DNA of 64,000 nucleotides from Haloferax namakaokahaiae (GCF_042663225.1 NZ_JBHTAA010000005.1:1302001-1366000); one strand, 5' to 3'; shown: positions 23,233-33,396, numbered from the stretch's first letter. Numbers and translations: made by a program. The notes: a model not told the origin generated them from the letters alone.

Positions 23233-23847
23233 TTATCGGGCTGCCTGCGCGACGCGTTCGCGCTCTTCCTTCTGGGAGATTGGCCCAGACTGAAGGTCGT
23301 AGTCGGCGGCACCGATGAGCTGCGTTGCGAGCGCTTCCGAAGCGCTGGTCTTGGACTTGTACGAGGCGCTGAGAGTTCCCTTTGCGATGAACTTCAGGGC
23401 CTGGTCAACACGGCGCTGGGGGGCGACGTCAACGGCCTGCGGGACGGAGATGCCACCGTACTTGAGGCGGACGGTCTCCTCGCGGGGACCTGCGTTCTCG
23501 ACTGCGCGGACGAGGACCTGCACGGGGTTCTCCTCGGAGCGCTCGTCCACGATTTCGAGCGCTTCCTTGACGATTTTCATCGTCTTCTGCTTCTGGCCCG
23601 TGTTGTCTTCGGTCTGCATCAGACGGTTGACGAGGCGCTCGACGATGCTGATTTCGCTCTTCTTGAACTGCTTCGAAGCGTGGCGGCCCATCGTGTGGGC
23701 AATCGGCGTGACCTTGATGTAGCGGTCCATGCCGGGTTCGGTGTACTCGATTTCGGAGACGTCCCAGACGCCGAACAGAAGCGCGTTCTGCTTCGCCTCT
23801 TCGCTACCTGCGGGGGATTCGGGTTCGGGGGATTCGTTCTCAGACAT
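23233..23847 (-). CDS. rps7: Small ribosomal subunit protein uS7
   Basis: A 204-residue S7 with the acidic haloarchaeal N-terminal extension, MGRHASKQFKKSEISIVERL, and the NPVQVLVRAVENAGPREE and VPQRRVDQAL-type segments that bind the 3' domain of 16S rRNA. Its start overlaps the rps12 stop by one base, the classic str operon pair. Confidence 0.97.
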   Translation of the reverse strand: MSENESPEPESPAGSEEAKQNALLFGVWDVSEIEYTEPGMDRYIKVTPIAHTMGRHASKQFKKSEISIVERLVNRLMQTEDNTGQKQKTMKIVKEALEIVDERSEENPVQVLVRAVENAGPREETVRLKYGGISVPQAVDVAPQRRVDQALKFIAKGTLSASYKSKTSASEALATQLIGAADYDLQSGPISQKEERERVAQAAR

Positions 23848-24275
23848 TATCGCACCGGCTTCTCTGCGTTACCGCGGACGAGTTCGATCATCGAGACGCC
23901 GTTGACCTTCTCGACCTTGTAGTTGACACCGGAAAGGTCACCCATCGCACGACCCTTTGCACCACCGATACCGGCGATGGTCACTTCGTCGTGCTCGTCG
24001 ATGAAGGAGATTGCACCGTCACCGGGACAGAACGCGGTGACCTGCTTTCCGTTCTTGATGAGCTGGACACGAACACATTTTCGGATTGCCGAGTTCGGCT
24101 GCTTTGCTTCGATACCAACCTTCTCGAGGACGATACCGCGGCCCTGCGGTGCGCCTTCGAGCGGGTCAGATTTCTTACCGAGACCGCGCTCACGGCGCGC
24201 GTACTCAGAGTCGGACCATCGGCGCTTCTGCCGGTCCTTTTTGAGCTTGCGCGCGGCGTATTTGCCGTTTGCCAT
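23847..24275 (-). CDS. rps12: Small ribosomal subunit protein uS12
   Basis: A 142-residue S12 (aS23 in archaeal numbering) with the decoding-centre loops KQPNSAIRKCVRVQLIKNG and CPGDGAISFIDEHDEV. ATG at 24275 (MANGKYAARKL) gives the standard archaeal N-terminus. It is followed directly by rps7; nusA and the polymerase genes lie upstream after a 510-base gap. Confidence 0.97.
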   Translation of the reverse strand: MANGKYAARKLKKDRQKRRWSDSEYARRERGLGKKSDPLEGAPQGRGIVLEKVGIEAKQPNSAIRKCVRVQLIKNGKQVTAFCPGDGAISFIDEHDEVTIAGIGGAKGRAMGDLSGVNYKVEKVNGVSMIELVRGNAEKPVR

Positions 24276-24785
24276 AGTGAACACAACTTCCAAATGGAGC
24301 TACTTAAGCCTCCCTTTTCGAATCCGGCGAAACGGATTCAGTGAGCATTAGCGACCCCTAAGGACGAATCTGAGGACGTTTCACGAATCCAGAGTGACGA
24401 GAGCGACGGCCACAGGTTGGCGAAGAGCGACTAAGGTGACCGGAGAACTGTTCATTCGTCGGCAGTGTGTCATTCACACACAGCATCGGCGTCGAGAGGC
24501 GCTCGGTTCTCGCCTGTGCCGCCCTCCAGCGTTCGGCCGACGAAGTCGGGGGAGTTCGTCACCGTACGCCCAGTGCTGGGAACAGCCGTCGTCACTCTCG
24601 CCATCGTTACCGCGTAGTCATTACGGTTACCGCGTGGATACTATGTTGGTCATTACGGTTACCGCGTGGATATTATGTGGTTCTTCGCACGCGCGCGAAG
24701 CGAACGTCAACGACTTCGGCCATCTCGACACCACGACAGCGTGGCCACTCGGGTGGGCGAAGTCGGTGAAAACGTGTACTCCAGT
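24276..24785. promoter_or_regulatory. 510-base gap upstream of rps12 with tandem repeat
   Basis: No supported gene. The rps12 promoter must lie at its left end, where CCTTAGGGGTCGC and AAGTAGCTCC precede the start. Farther right is a tandem 32-base repeat (24618-24680). The length is unusual inside the otherwise compact rpo-str block. Confidence 0.45.
24618..24680. repeat. Tandem 32/31-base direct repeat
   Basis: Two copies begin TCATTACGGTTACCGCGTGG at 24618 and 24650 and differ by one substitution and one deletion near the end. A shorter fragment GTTACCGCGTAG precedes them at 24606. The region is non-coding, between nusA and rps12. Confidence 0.8.
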
Positions 24786-25205
24786 TCAGGTCAACTGGAC
24801 GTCGTCGATGTCGTAGTGTCGTCGCGCGAGGGTTCGCGCCGTCTCGATGGTCTTGCCGCCACCACCGATAGCGACGCCGCGGTCTTCGGTTGCGACTTCG
24901 ACGTACGCGACGACGTCGTTCTGCCGCGAGATGGTCACGTGTCGGACGGCCGCGGGCGCGAGCGCACTGGCGACGAACGCCTCGGGGGTGTCCGCGTCTT
25001 CGACCAGTTCGACGCGGCGGCCGATGCGTTCTTCGAGGGCTTTCACCTGACTGCCGCCGGGTCCGATGGCCGTCGCCATCTCCCCCGCGGCGACGAGGAA
25101 GACGACGCGGTCGTCGAAGACGAGGCAATCGCGGGCCGTCGCGTCAGTCTCCTCTTCGAAGAGGGCGATATAGCGGCGAGCGGCGTCCGACAGCGTGACT
25201 TTCAT
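24786..25205 (-). CDS. nusA: NusA-like KH-domain transcription factor
   Basis: A 139-residue archaeal NusA homologue with two KH motifs, AIGPGGSQVKALEERIGRRVE and VAIGGGGKTIETARTLARRH. It lacks the N-terminal and S1 domains of bacterial NusA. It is the next gene after rpoA2, as in nearly all archaea, and is probably involved in termination or antitermination. Confidence 0.93.
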   Translation of the reverse strand: MKVTLSDAARRYIALFEEETDATARDCLVFDDRVVFLVAAGEMATAIGPGGSQVKALEERIGRRVELVEDADTPEAFVASALAPAAVRHVTISRQNDVVAYVEVATEDRGVAIGGGGKTIETARTLARRHYDIDDVQLT

Positions 25206-25213
25206 CGGTATCG

Positions 25214-26479
25214 TTAGTCGTCAGAGGGTTCGACGGCCGCGGTCGTCTCGACGTCGTCCACGTCGATAGAACCCATGCGGAGGTTCACGTCGCCGGTGCC
25301 GATGGCGATTGGCTTGCCGACGATGACGTTCTCGATGACGCCGTCGAGGTCGTCTTTCTCGCCGTGGATGGCCGCATCGAGGAGGTGGTTGACCGTGACC
25401 TCGAACGCTGCGCGGGCGAGCACGGACTCTTTCGAACCCGAAATCCCGTGCCGACCGATGGATTCGATTTCGCCGTTGTTGGTCATGATGTCCGCGACCA
25501 GCATCAGGTGACGGATGTTCACGTCGGAGAGACCCTGCTCTTCGAGCGTGTTCATCGTCTCGTTGATGATGGCTTCGCGGGCGGCCTCGACGCCGAGTTG
25601 CTTGTACACCTCGTGGATGTTGTTCGAAGTCGTACGCGAGGCATCGACGCCCTCGATAGCGAGCACGTCGCCGAAGGCAGAGCCCTCGGTGTAGAGGACG
25701 AACTCTTCTTCGCCCGTCTTCTCGTTTTGCTCCTTGCGGATGACGACGCGCGAGACCTCTTCGATACCCTTGAAGACGATGTCGCGGAGTTCCTCGACGA
25801 GTTGGAGGAGACGGCGGTAACTCGGCGTCTCGGGACCGAACTCGATGATGGTTCCCTGCCGGCGCGTCTTGACGCCGAGGGCGTCCTCGATGGTCTCGGC
25901 GACTTCGCTGGCGATGACGCCCACGTCGTCGTAGGTCGGCCAGCGCTCTTGGAGCGTGTCGTCGTTGAGGTCGATTTGGACGACCATGTCCGCGACGTTC
26001 GTCGAGATGTCACCCAGTGCGAGAATCTTCGTCGCCTCGATTCCCCAGACGACCTGGTGTGCGAGTTCGCGCTCTTTCGCGTAGTCGTCTTCGAGGTAGA
26101 CCGTCATCATCGGCGTGTCGGGCGTCTTCCGGGCGTCCACGAGCTCGATGAGTCGCGGCAGGCCCTGCGTCACGTCGATCTCTGCGACGCCCGCGTAGTG
26201 GAAGGTGTTCATCGTCATCTGCGTCCCCGGTTCACCGATGGACTGCGCAGAGACGGTTCCGACGGGGTCGAGCGGGTCCACGCGCGTGTCGAGGTAGCGG
26301 GCCTCGACGGCCTGTGCGATTTCTCCCGCTTGCTGGACGGAGACGCCTTCGCGTTCTTCGATGGTCTGGTAGATGCGGTCCTTGAGTCGTCGGGTCAGCT
26401 CTTTGGACTCGACGAGGTCGATGAGTTCTTCATCGACGAATTCGTAGTCCGAGGCTTCGATTTCTGTCTCTTCAGTCAT
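25214..26479 (-). CDS. rpoA2: DNA-directed RNA polymerase subunit A''
   Basis: The 421-residue C-terminal part of the largest polymerase subunit. It carries the trigger-loop region (QSIGEPGTQMTMNTFHYAGVAEIDVTQGLPRL) and the jaw. ATG at 26479 (MTEETEIEASDYEF) overlaps the end of rpoA1 by eight bases, so the two halves are made together. Confidence 0.96.
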   Translation of the reverse strand: MTEETEIEASDYEFVDEELIDLVESKELTRRLKDRIYQTIEEREGVSVQQAGEIAQAVEARYLDTRVDPLDPVGTVSAQSIGEPGTQMTMNTFHYAGVAEIDVTQGLPRLIELVDARKTPDTPMMTVYLEDDYAKERELAHQVVWGIEATKILALGDISTNVADMVVQIDLNDDTLQERWPTYDDVGVIASEVAETIEDALGVKTRRQGTIIEFGPETPSYRRLLQLVEELRDIVFKGIEEVSRVVIRKEQNEKTGEEEFVLYTEGSAFGDVLAIEGVDASRTTSNNIHEVYKQLGVEAAREAIINETMNTLEEQGLSDVNIRHLMLVADIMTNNGEIESIGRHGISGSKESVLARAAFEVTVNHLLDAAIHGEKDDLDGVIENVIVGKPIAIGTGDVNLRMGSIDVDDVETTAAVEPSDD

Positions 26480-29402
26480 CGGATTCCACCTCCGCACGGG
26501 CACTGACGCGCGGTTCGGCGTGTTCGGAGAGGTTCGTCGGCGGTGCGCGCTCCCCAAGGAAGCGTTCTTTCTCTTCGTCGGAGGAGAACTCCGAGTCCAT
26601 GATGCGGTCCGCGATGGCGTCCACGTCGATCGGCGTCTCGTCGTCCGACGAGACCTTCACCGGACTCGTGCCGTCCTCGCCGAATTCGAACTGCACGATG
26701 GTTCCGGAGGTGTCGCGGACGGAGCCGTCGTACTGCGCTTCGAGTTCGGAGAGTGCGTTGATGAGACGGCGCTGGAGGTACCCGGACTTCGAGGTACGAA
26801 CTGCCGTGTCCACCAGCCCTTCGCGGCCACCCATCGCGTGGAAGAAGAACTCACGCGGAGTGAGACCGGCGCGGTAGGAGTTCTCGACGAAACCGTGTGC
26901 TTCCGCCGAGAGGTCGCCGGGCTTGTAGTGGCTGAGGGTGCGGCCTTCGTAGCCGCGGTTGATACGCTCGCCGCGAACTGCCTGCTGGCCGACACAGCCG
27001 GCCATCTGGGTCAGGTTGAGCATGGATGCACGCGCACCGGACTTCGACATGACGACCGCGGGGTTGTCCTCTTCGAAGTGGTCCTCTGCGATTTCACCGG
27101 CAGAGTCGCGCGCCTTGCCGAGACGCTGCATAATCTTCATTTCGAGCGTCTCGTCCACCGAGCGACCGGGCAGGGATTCGAGTTCGCCCGCCTCGTAAAT
27201 CTCGATGAGTTCCTGAATGCTGTCGTAGGCGGCGTCGATTGCCTCGTCCACCTGCGCCGTCGCTTCGTCCGGGATGGACTCGTCGTCGATACCGATGGAG
27301 AGACCGAAGTGCATGATAGCGCGCATCGCCAACGAGGCGATCTCGTTGATGAAGATGCGCGAGCGCGTCTTCGAGTAATCCTTCGCCAGCACGTCAACGA
27401 TTTCCCCACCGAACGCACCGACTGCGTCCTCGTCGATGGTTCCGGAGATGAGCTGTCCGTCCTCGATGACGACTTCGTCGCCGACCTTCGAAGTGAACGC
27501 CATGTTCAGGTCGTCGGGGAGCAGTTCGGAGAAGATTTGCCGGCCCGTCCAGTACGGCGTGCCGTCTTCTTCTTCACCTGCGGGTTCGGGGAGCGTGTCC
27601 ACGCGCGTCGCACGGAGCAGGTCGAGCGCCTGCGTCTCGACGAAGTGCGGGTTGTCGTGCGTGAGGAGATAGGTTCCCGAGATGTGGTCCTGAATCGCGC
27701 CGATGATGTTCTCACCGAAGCGGGGCGAGAGAATCTGCTCTTGGACGCGCATGAGGACGCGCGCCTCGGCACGGGCCTCCTCGTTCTGGAGGGCGTGCAT
27801 GTTCATCTCGTCGCCGTCGAAGTCTGCGTTGTACGGCGGGCAGACGACGGTGTTCAGACGGAACGTCTTGTACGGCATCACGACGACTTCGTGCGCCATA
27901 ATCGACATCCGGTGCAGCGATGGCTGCCGGTTGAAGATGACGATGTCGCCATCGACGAGGTGGCGGTTGACCTCCCAGCCGAGTTCGACCTTCTCTGCGA
28001 GTTCTTCGCAGTTCTTCTCGGTCACCTTCAGACGGCGGCCGTCCGGTCGGCGGACGTAGTTCGCACCAGGGTGCGCTTCGGGCCCGTTGCGGACGTACTG
28101 CTGGGCCTGTTCGATGTTGCGCTCGGTGACGTTCATCGTCTGGGTCATCTCGGTCGCAACGCGGTCTGGAACGCCGACCTCGTTGAGCGAGAGCGTCGGG
28201 TCCGGCGAGATGACGGTACGCGCGGAGAAGTTCACACGCTTTCCGGACAGCGAGCCACGGAAGCGACCTTCCTTACCCTTGAGACGCTGACTGAGCGTCT
28301 TAAGCGGGCGACCGGAGCGGTGTCGTGCCGGCGGCGTGCCCGAAATCTCGTTGTCGATGAACGTGGTGACGTGGTACTGGAGCAGTTCCCACAGGTCCTC
28401 GATAATCAGCTGTGGGGCACCCGCCTCGCGGTTCTCCATGAACCGCTGGTTGATGCGGATGATGTCCACGAGTTTGTGGGTCAGGTCGTCCTCGGAGCGC
28501 TGGCCGTTGTCGAGCGTAATCGACGGGCGAGCGGTCACCGGCGGGACCGGAAGCACGGTCAGAATCATCCACTCGGGGCGCGAGCGCGAGGGGTCGATAC
28601 CGAGCGTGACGAGGTCCTCGTCCGGGATGTCCTCGAACCAGTCGCGGATGTCCGAGGGCATCAGCTTGTTCATGTCCTCTTCGGTGAGGTCGATGCCGAG
28701 GGCCTTTTCGAGCGCCTTGCGGTCCTCGCCGACCGGGCGGAACTCGCCAGCGAGGACTTCGTTGATGCGCTCTGCCGGCATGTCGGCCTTCTCGGCGAGG
28801 TCAACCGGCGAGATGCCGTTGTCGTCCTCGTCGTCGGGGTCGGGTTGCATCGCCGAGGCGATGAGTTCCGAGTAGTCGCCCGACAGCACGTTCTGGACCT
28901 CGTAGTAGGTCGTCGGCTTCTCGTGTTTGATGTCGTGCTGGCCGGAGCCACAGTGCGGACAGCGGTGGGCCTTGCGGGCCTGCCGGACTGCCGACTTCAT
29001 CACGTCGCTCCAGTCGTCGCCGAGTTCCTTCGTGCGCTGGAGTTTGCCGCGGTACTCGTCTGCTTCTTCCTGCGTGAGCGCGAGGCGACCGCACTCGCGG
29101 CAGGTCGAACGGAGCAGGCGTCGGATGAGCTTGGTGAAGCCCACGTGGATGACGGGCGCGGCGAGTTCGATGTGACCGAAGTGGCCGTTACACGAACCCG
29201 AGTGCTGGCCGCAGGTGCGGCACTGGAGACCGGGGTCGATGACGCCCAGACGCGGGTCCATGAGACCCATGTCGATTGGGTAGCCGTCGTCGTCGTAGGT
29301 GTCCGCCGTGATGACCTTCGTGGCGGACATGTCTCGGTACGTCTCCGGGTCCATCAACCCGAACTGGATACTTCCGATTTCTTTGGGTGTCTGCATTGAC
29401 AT
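26472..29402 (-). CDS. rpoA1: DNA-directed RNA polymerase subunit A'
   Basis: A 976-residue subunit with the catalytic NADFDGDEMN motif that holds the active-site magnesium, an N-terminal zinc site (CRTCGQHSGSCNGHFGH), a second one (CRECG, CPHCGSGQH), and the clamp and bridge-helix regions (GLTPREFFFHAMGGREGLVD). It lies six bases from rpoB1 in the standard archaeal polymerase operon. ATG at 29396 is an equally possible start. Confidence 0.97.
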   Translation of the reverse strand: MSMQTPKEIGSIQFGLMDPETYRDMSATKVITADTYDDDGYPIDMGLMDPRLGVIDPGLQCRTCGQHSGSCNGHFGHIELAAPVIHVGFTKLIRRLLRSTCRECGRLALTQEEADEYRGKLQRTKELGDDWSDVMKSAVRQARKAHRCPHCGSGQHDIKHEKPTTYYEVQNVLSGDYSELIASAMQPDPDDEDDNGISPVDLAEKADMPAERINEVLAGEFRPVGEDRKALEKALGIDLTEEDMNKLMPSDIRDWFEDIPDEDLVTLGIDPSRSRPEWMILTVLPVPPVTARPSITLDNGQRSEDDLTHKLVDIIRINQRFMENREAGAPQLIIEDLWELLQYHVTTFIDNEISGTPPARHRSGRPLKTLSQRLKGKEGRFRGSLSGKRVNFSARTVISPDPTLSLNEVGVPDRVATEMTQTMNVTERNIEQAQQYVRNGPEAHPGANYVRRPDGRRLKVTEKNCEELAEKVELGWEVNRHLVDGDIVIFNRQPSLHRMSIMAHEVVVMPYKTFRLNTVVCPPYNADFDGDEMNMHALQNEEARAEARVLMRVQEQILSPRFGENIIGAIQDHISGTYLLTHDNPHFVETQALDLLRATRVDTLPEPAGEEEDGTPYWTGRQIFSELLPDDLNMAFTSKVGDEVVIEDGQLISGTIDEDAVGAFGGEIVDVLAKDYSKTRSRIFINEIASLAMRAIMHFGLSIGIDDESIPDEATAQVDEAIDAAYDSIQELIEIYEAGELESLPGRSVDETLEMKIMQRLGKARDSAGEIAEDHFEEDNPAVVMSKSGARASMLNLTQMAGCVGQQAVRGERINRGYEGRTLSHYKPGDLSAEAHGFVENSYRAGLTPREFFFHAMGGREGLVDTAVRTSKSGYLQRRLINALSELEAQYDGSVRDTSGTIVQFEFGEDGTSPVKVSSDDETPIDVDAIADRIMDSEFSSDEEKERFLGERAPPTNLSEHAEPRVSARAEVESDD

Positions 29403-29408
29403 GTGTAC

Positions 29409-31238
29409 TTAGACCGCGTCCTTCAGTTCGATTCGTGGACGGACGCCGAGGGCGACCATCTCGTCGAGCAGCAGCTTGAACGCGTAGCTGATCTCGATTT
29501 CGTGGATGTTGTCTTCGTCGCCGGTAACGGGGTCGTAGATGCGGCGCTGGTCGCGGTCCTCGACGGCGACCATGCCGGTGTCGGCGGAGATGTAGACCTT
29601 CTCCTTGTCGGAGGAGTCGAGCAGGCGTTCCTGCAGGACCATCGCGGCACCGTGACCGATGACGGTGTCACGCTCCATCTCACCGAGGCGAAGCCCACCT
29701 TCGCGGGCGCGACCTTCGGTCGGCTGACGGGTGAGCACCTGCACCGGACCGCGCGAGCGGGCGTGCAGCTTGTTGCTCACCATGTGGTACAGCTTGTGGT
29801 AGAAGATGATGCCGACGAAGATTTCGGCTTCCACCTTCTCGCCGGTCACACCGGAGTACATGACTTCCTTCCCCGAGGAGAGGTAGCCACGCTCTTCGAG
29901 TGCCGAGCGGAGTTCTTCTTCGTTCTCGCCCTGGAAGGCGGTGCCGTCAACGCGGCGGCCTTCGAGTGCGCCGACTTTGCCGCCGAGCATCTCCAGCACG
30001 TGGCCGACGGTCATCCGCGACGGCAGTGCGTGCGGGTTGAGGACGAGGTCGGGCACGACGCCGTCTGCCGTAAAGGGCATGTCCTCTTGCGGGGCCAAGT
30101 GGCCCACGACACCCTTCTGGCCGTGGCGGGATGCGAACTTGTCGCCGAGTTCCGGAATCCGCTGGTCGCGGACGGAGACCTTTGCGAGTTTCGAGCCGTC
30201 TTCACCCTCCATCAGGGTGACCGTGTCCACGACACCGTTCTCGCCCGAGCGCATCGTCACGGAGGTCTCGCGGCGCTTCTGCGGCGAGAGACCAGCCATG
30301 TCGTCGGGTTCTTCGAGGAACCGCGGCGGCGAGGTCTTGCCGAGAAGCACGGAGTTCTCGTCTACGACCGTCTCGGGGTTCACGAGTCCGTCTTCGTCGA
30401 GGTGCGAGTAGGCGTCTTCACCGCGTGCGCCGCGCACGTCCTGCGACGGCATCTCGAAGCGGTCTTCCTGTCCGCCGGGGTAGCGACGCTCTTCGCCCTC
30501 GTACGTCCGGAAGAAGTGCGAGCGAGCGAGGGCGCGTTCGACCGAGCCCTTGTTCATGACGAGCGCGTCCTCGATGTTGAAGCCCTCGTAGGACATCACG
30601 GCGACGACGAAGTTCTGTGCGGCCGGCCGCTCGTCGAAGCCAATCTGTTCGGTCGTCTGCGTCTTGACCATCGAAAGCTGCGGGTAGTGCAGGAGGTGCT
30701 GACGCGTGTCGGGACGGATGCGGTAGTTCGCCGCCGGAAGCCCCAGCGACTGCTTCATCATCCCCGACCCCATCGTAATACGCGGCGAGGCGTTGTGTTC
30801 GGGGTACGGAATCATCCCGGCACCGATACCGAAGATGAGCTGTGGGTCGATTTCGAGGTGCGTGTGGTCCTCGTTCAGTTCGTCCTCGTCAACGGCGACG
30901 TAGATGTCCTCTTCTTCCTCGGCGTCGATGAACTCGACCAGGCCACGGCTGACCATGTCCTCGAAGTCCAGTTCGTCGTTCCGGAGCGCCTCGATGTGGT
31001 CGTCGTCGAGGAGGGGTTCGCCACCTTCGACGACGATGAGGGGACGCCGAGCACGGCCGGCGTCGGCGTTGATGATGACTTCGCGGGTGCGCTCTTTGAC
31101 GGAGACGTTCACCATCTGGCTGACGTCGCCGCGGCGACGCGCCTCCCGAATCTGAGCCGCGAGCTGTTCTGGGTCGGGGTGCGTCCCGACGAGACTACCG
31201 TTGACGTATACTTTCGCTTCTCGCTGTGCCTGAGCCAT
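29409..31238 (-). CDS. rpoB1: DNA-directed RNA polymerase subunit B'
   Basis: The 609-residue C-terminal half of the second largest subunit. Typical segments include GYNIEDA-like SYEGFNIEDALVMNKGSV, RDQRIPELGDKFASRHGQKG and the C-terminal RLGEMERD clamp. ATG at 31238 (MAQAQREAKVYVNG) is chosen two bases after rpoB2. The B split is characteristic of halophiles and methanogens. Confidence 0.97.
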   Translation of the reverse strand: MAQAQREAKVYVNGSLVGTHPDPEQLAAQIREARRRGDVSQMVNVSVKERTREVIINADAGRARRPLIVVEGGEPLLDDDHIEALRNDELDFEDMVSRGLVEFIDAEEEEDIYVAVDEDELNEDHTHLEIDPQLIFGIGAGMIPYPEHNASPRITMGSGMMKQSLGLPAANYRIRPDTRQHLLHYPQLSMVKTQTTEQIGFDERPAAQNFVVAVMSYEGFNIEDALVMNKGSVERALARSHFFRTYEGEERRYPGGQEDRFEMPSQDVRGARGEDAYSHLDEDGLVNPETVVDENSVLLGKTSPPRFLEEPDDMAGLSPQKRRETSVTMRSGENGVVDTVTLMEGEDGSKLAKVSVRDQRIPELGDKFASRHGQKGVVGHLAPQEDMPFTADGVVPDLVLNPHALPSRMTVGHVLEMLGGKVGALEGRRVDGTAFQGENEEELRSALEERGYLSSGKEVMYSGVTGEKVEAEIFVGIIFYHKLYHMVSNKLHARSRGPVQVLTRQPTEGRAREGGLRLGEMERDTVIGHGAAMVLQERLLDSSDKEKVYISADTGMVAVEDRDQRRIYDPVTGDEDNIHEIEISYAFKLLLDEMVALGVRPRIELKDAV

Positions 31239-31239
31239 G

Positions 31240-32805
31240 TTAGTCGTCCGCTGGGGTGGCGTCGATACTGTCGATGCCGGGGATGCCCTCGACACCCATC
31301 GACGCGAGTTCTCGTTTGAGTGACTGTTCGTCTTCGACGTTCTGGGAGAGTTCCATCGCCTGCGCGAAGTTCTTCACCAGCCCACAGTTCGGCCCTTCGG
31401 GGGTCTCCGAGGGGCAGATGCGACCCCACTGGGTCGCGTGCAGGTCGCGTGCCTCGAAGTGGGGTTGGGAACGCGACAGCGGGCTGCGGAGACGGCGCAG
31501 GTGAGACAGCACACCCATGTAGTCGGTGCGGTCCACGAGCTGGGAGACACCGGAGCGGCCACCGACCCAGTTACCCGTCGCAATCGGGTGTTCGAGACGC
31601 TCGGTGAGAACGTCGGAGCGAACCACCGTGTTGACGGTGAGGTTGCGGTTACGCATGTTCGCGCGTTCGAGCTGGTACTTCACGTCACGCGCGAGCTTGT
31701 TGAGCGCCGTCCGGAACAGGTCCTTCATCAGGTCGCCCGAGACCTTGAGGCGCTTGTTGGCGTAGTGGTCTTTGTCGTCCGATTCGCGGCGCTGGAGTGC
31801 GAGTTCGAAACACGCCTCGGCCATGCGGCAGAGGTAGTACGCCTTGTTGAGACGGACTTCCTCTTCCTCTGCGCCCTCCTCGTGGAGGTGCGGAAGCAGG
31901 TAGCGGTCGATGACGTAGTTGGCGCGTTTGAGCTGGTAGTTCTTCCCCTGCCCGCCGGCGACGCGCTTGCCGAGTGCCTCGATGGCCTGTTCTTGGGTCT
32001 GAACGTCGGCCTCTTCGAGGTTTTCGAGCATGAACTTCACAATCTCCGGGTCGTCGGAGACGCGGTGGACGATTTCCTCGTCGGATTCGAGACCCAGAGC
32101 GCGAACGAGCGTGACGAAGTTGACGCTGCCCGAGACCGAGGGGAACGACACTTCGAGCAGGCCTTCGCGGTTGCGCTCACAGAGCACGAGCGCGCGGTAC
32201 CCGCGGCGCTGGCTGAACGTCTTGGCGACCTGAATCTCGTCGCCGTACTTCGTGTCGTACTCGGCGAGAATCTTGTTCGGTGCGAGGTCCTCCGAGGTCA
32301 TGAGCACGCGCTCGGAACCGTTGACGATGAAGTACCCACCGGGGTCAACGGGGTCTTCGCCGATTTCGACGAGGTCCTCGTCGGAGAGTTCGGCGATGTT
32401 ACACTTCGAGGAGCCGACCATGATGGGCATCCGGCCGACTTTCGTCTCGGAGCTATCGACGACGACCTCTTCTTCTTCCTCGCCGCCGCGGACGATGGAC
32501 ATCTCCATGAACACGGGGGCGGAGTACGTGATGTTGCGCAGGCGCGCTTCCTGCGGGAAGAGCAGTTCTTCGGACCCGTCGGCCTCGCGGACACGGGGCG
32601 TCTCCACGCGGACGCCGCCGAGTTCGACGTAGACGGGTTCTTCGCCCTCTTTGTCGCCGATGTCGGTCTCGATAGTGCCCTTTTCCTCGACGACTTCCTC
32701 CATGCCGCGTTCGAGGAAGGCGTTGAACGAGCGGAAGTGGTGTTCGGCGAGCCGTGCTTCAGAGAAGTATTTTCGAGAGACTTCGCGTCGTGCTTGTCGA
32801 TTCAT
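31240..32805 (-). CDS. rpoB2: DNA-directed RNA polymerase subunit B''
   Basis: The 521-residue N-terminal half of subunit B, ending in WGRICPSETPEGPNCGLVKN, which bears the conserved SETPEG of the fork region. It contains the protrusion and lobe (YFIVNGSERVLMTSEDLAPN). It overlaps rpoH by four bases. Confidence 0.97.
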   Translation of the reverse strand: MNRQARREVSRKYFSEARLAEHHFRSFNAFLERGMEEVVEEKGTIETDIGDKEGEEPVYVELGGVRVETPRVREADGSEELLFPQEARLRNITYSAPVFMEMSIVRGGEEEEEVVVDSSETKVGRMPIMVGSSKCNIAELSDEDLVEIGEDPVDPGGYFIVNGSERVLMTSEDLAPNKILAEYDTKYGDEIQVAKTFSQRRGYRALVLCERNREGLLEVSFPSVSGSVNFVTLVRALGLESDEEIVHRVSDDPEIVKFMLENLEEADVQTQEQAIEALGKRVAGGQGKNYQLKRANYVIDRYLLPHLHEEGAEEEEVRLNKAYYLCRMAEACFELALQRRESDDKDHYANKRLKVSGDLMKDLFRTALNKLARDVKYQLERANMRNRNLTVNTVVRSDVLTERLEHPIATGNWVGGRSGVSQLVDRTDYMGVLSHLRRLRSPLSRSQPHFEARDLHATQWGRICPSETPEGPNCGLVKNFAQAMELSQNVEDEQSLKRELASMGVEGIPGIDSIDATPADD

Positions 32806-33029
32806 TCGATCACCAGTCGATATGTGACCGCCTTGTCGGTCGTTCTCGAATCTCGAACGATTTTGATGACGTCGCCGGGCTCCGCGTCCTCAGGAAGCGC
32901 CGGGTCTTTCCTCACAATCTTCGGGAGATTCGTCTTTTCGACGTTGTACTCGCGCAGCACGTCCTCGACGTCCTCGTCGTCGAGAAGCGTGTGCTCCGGA
33001 ACCAGAGTGTGTTGGCTTACGTCTACCAT
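32802..33029 (-). CDS. rpoH: DNA-directed RNA polymerase subunit H
   Basis: A 75-residue archaeal Rpb5 C-terminal homologue, with LVPEHTLLDDEDVEDVLREY and GDVIKIVRDSRT, which are diagnostic. ATG at 33029 (MVDVSQHTL) is used. It leads the polymerase operon; a TATATA word at about 33190-33196 upstream could start a transcript with a leader of around 140 bases. Confidence 0.95.
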   Translation of the reverse strand: MVDVSQHTLVPEHTLLDDEDVEDVLREYNVEKTNLPKIVRKDPALPEDAEPGDVIKIVRDSRTTDKAVTYRLVIE

Positions 33030-33296
33030 GTATGGGTTATCAGGGTGCTGGGAGAAGCTGTCACGGGATACTACGGCAGATTTTGGGACCAGACCATTTA
33101 ACACTTGCCAACTTGGTCTCAGAAAAGCAAAGCTACCGGAGGTCACGCAGCGTCAATGCGTGATGCGTCACACGTTGTCATCCGGGATTGTGCTATATAT
33201 CTTTTCGGGCCAGGAATCGCGGTACCGCGGGCCAAGGCCAGTACAGATGGTAAGTCTTATCTACAAACCTCGGTTACGATTGAGTGCAGACGGAGG

Positions 33297-33369
33297 GCCC
33301 GGATGGTGTAGTGGCCCATCATACGACCCTGTCACGGTCGTGACCCGGGTTCAAATCCCGGTCCGGGCG
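33297..33369 (+). tRNA. tRNA-Asp (anticodon GTC), copy 1
   Basis: Acceptor GCCCGGA pairs with TCCGGGC, discriminator G, anticodon loop CTGTCAC gives GTC, and T arm CCGGG/CCCGG with TTCAAAT. The 73-base gene is followed by an identical copy exactly 100 bases on. Confidence 0.95.
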
Positions 33370-33396
33370 CTCTCCGTTCCAAATTCACTGCAGTCT

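Noticed and set aside
24394..24816. Open frame in the gap upstream of rps12
   Set aside because: Its codon use and product are random-looking and it spans the tandem repeat; no neighbour coupling.
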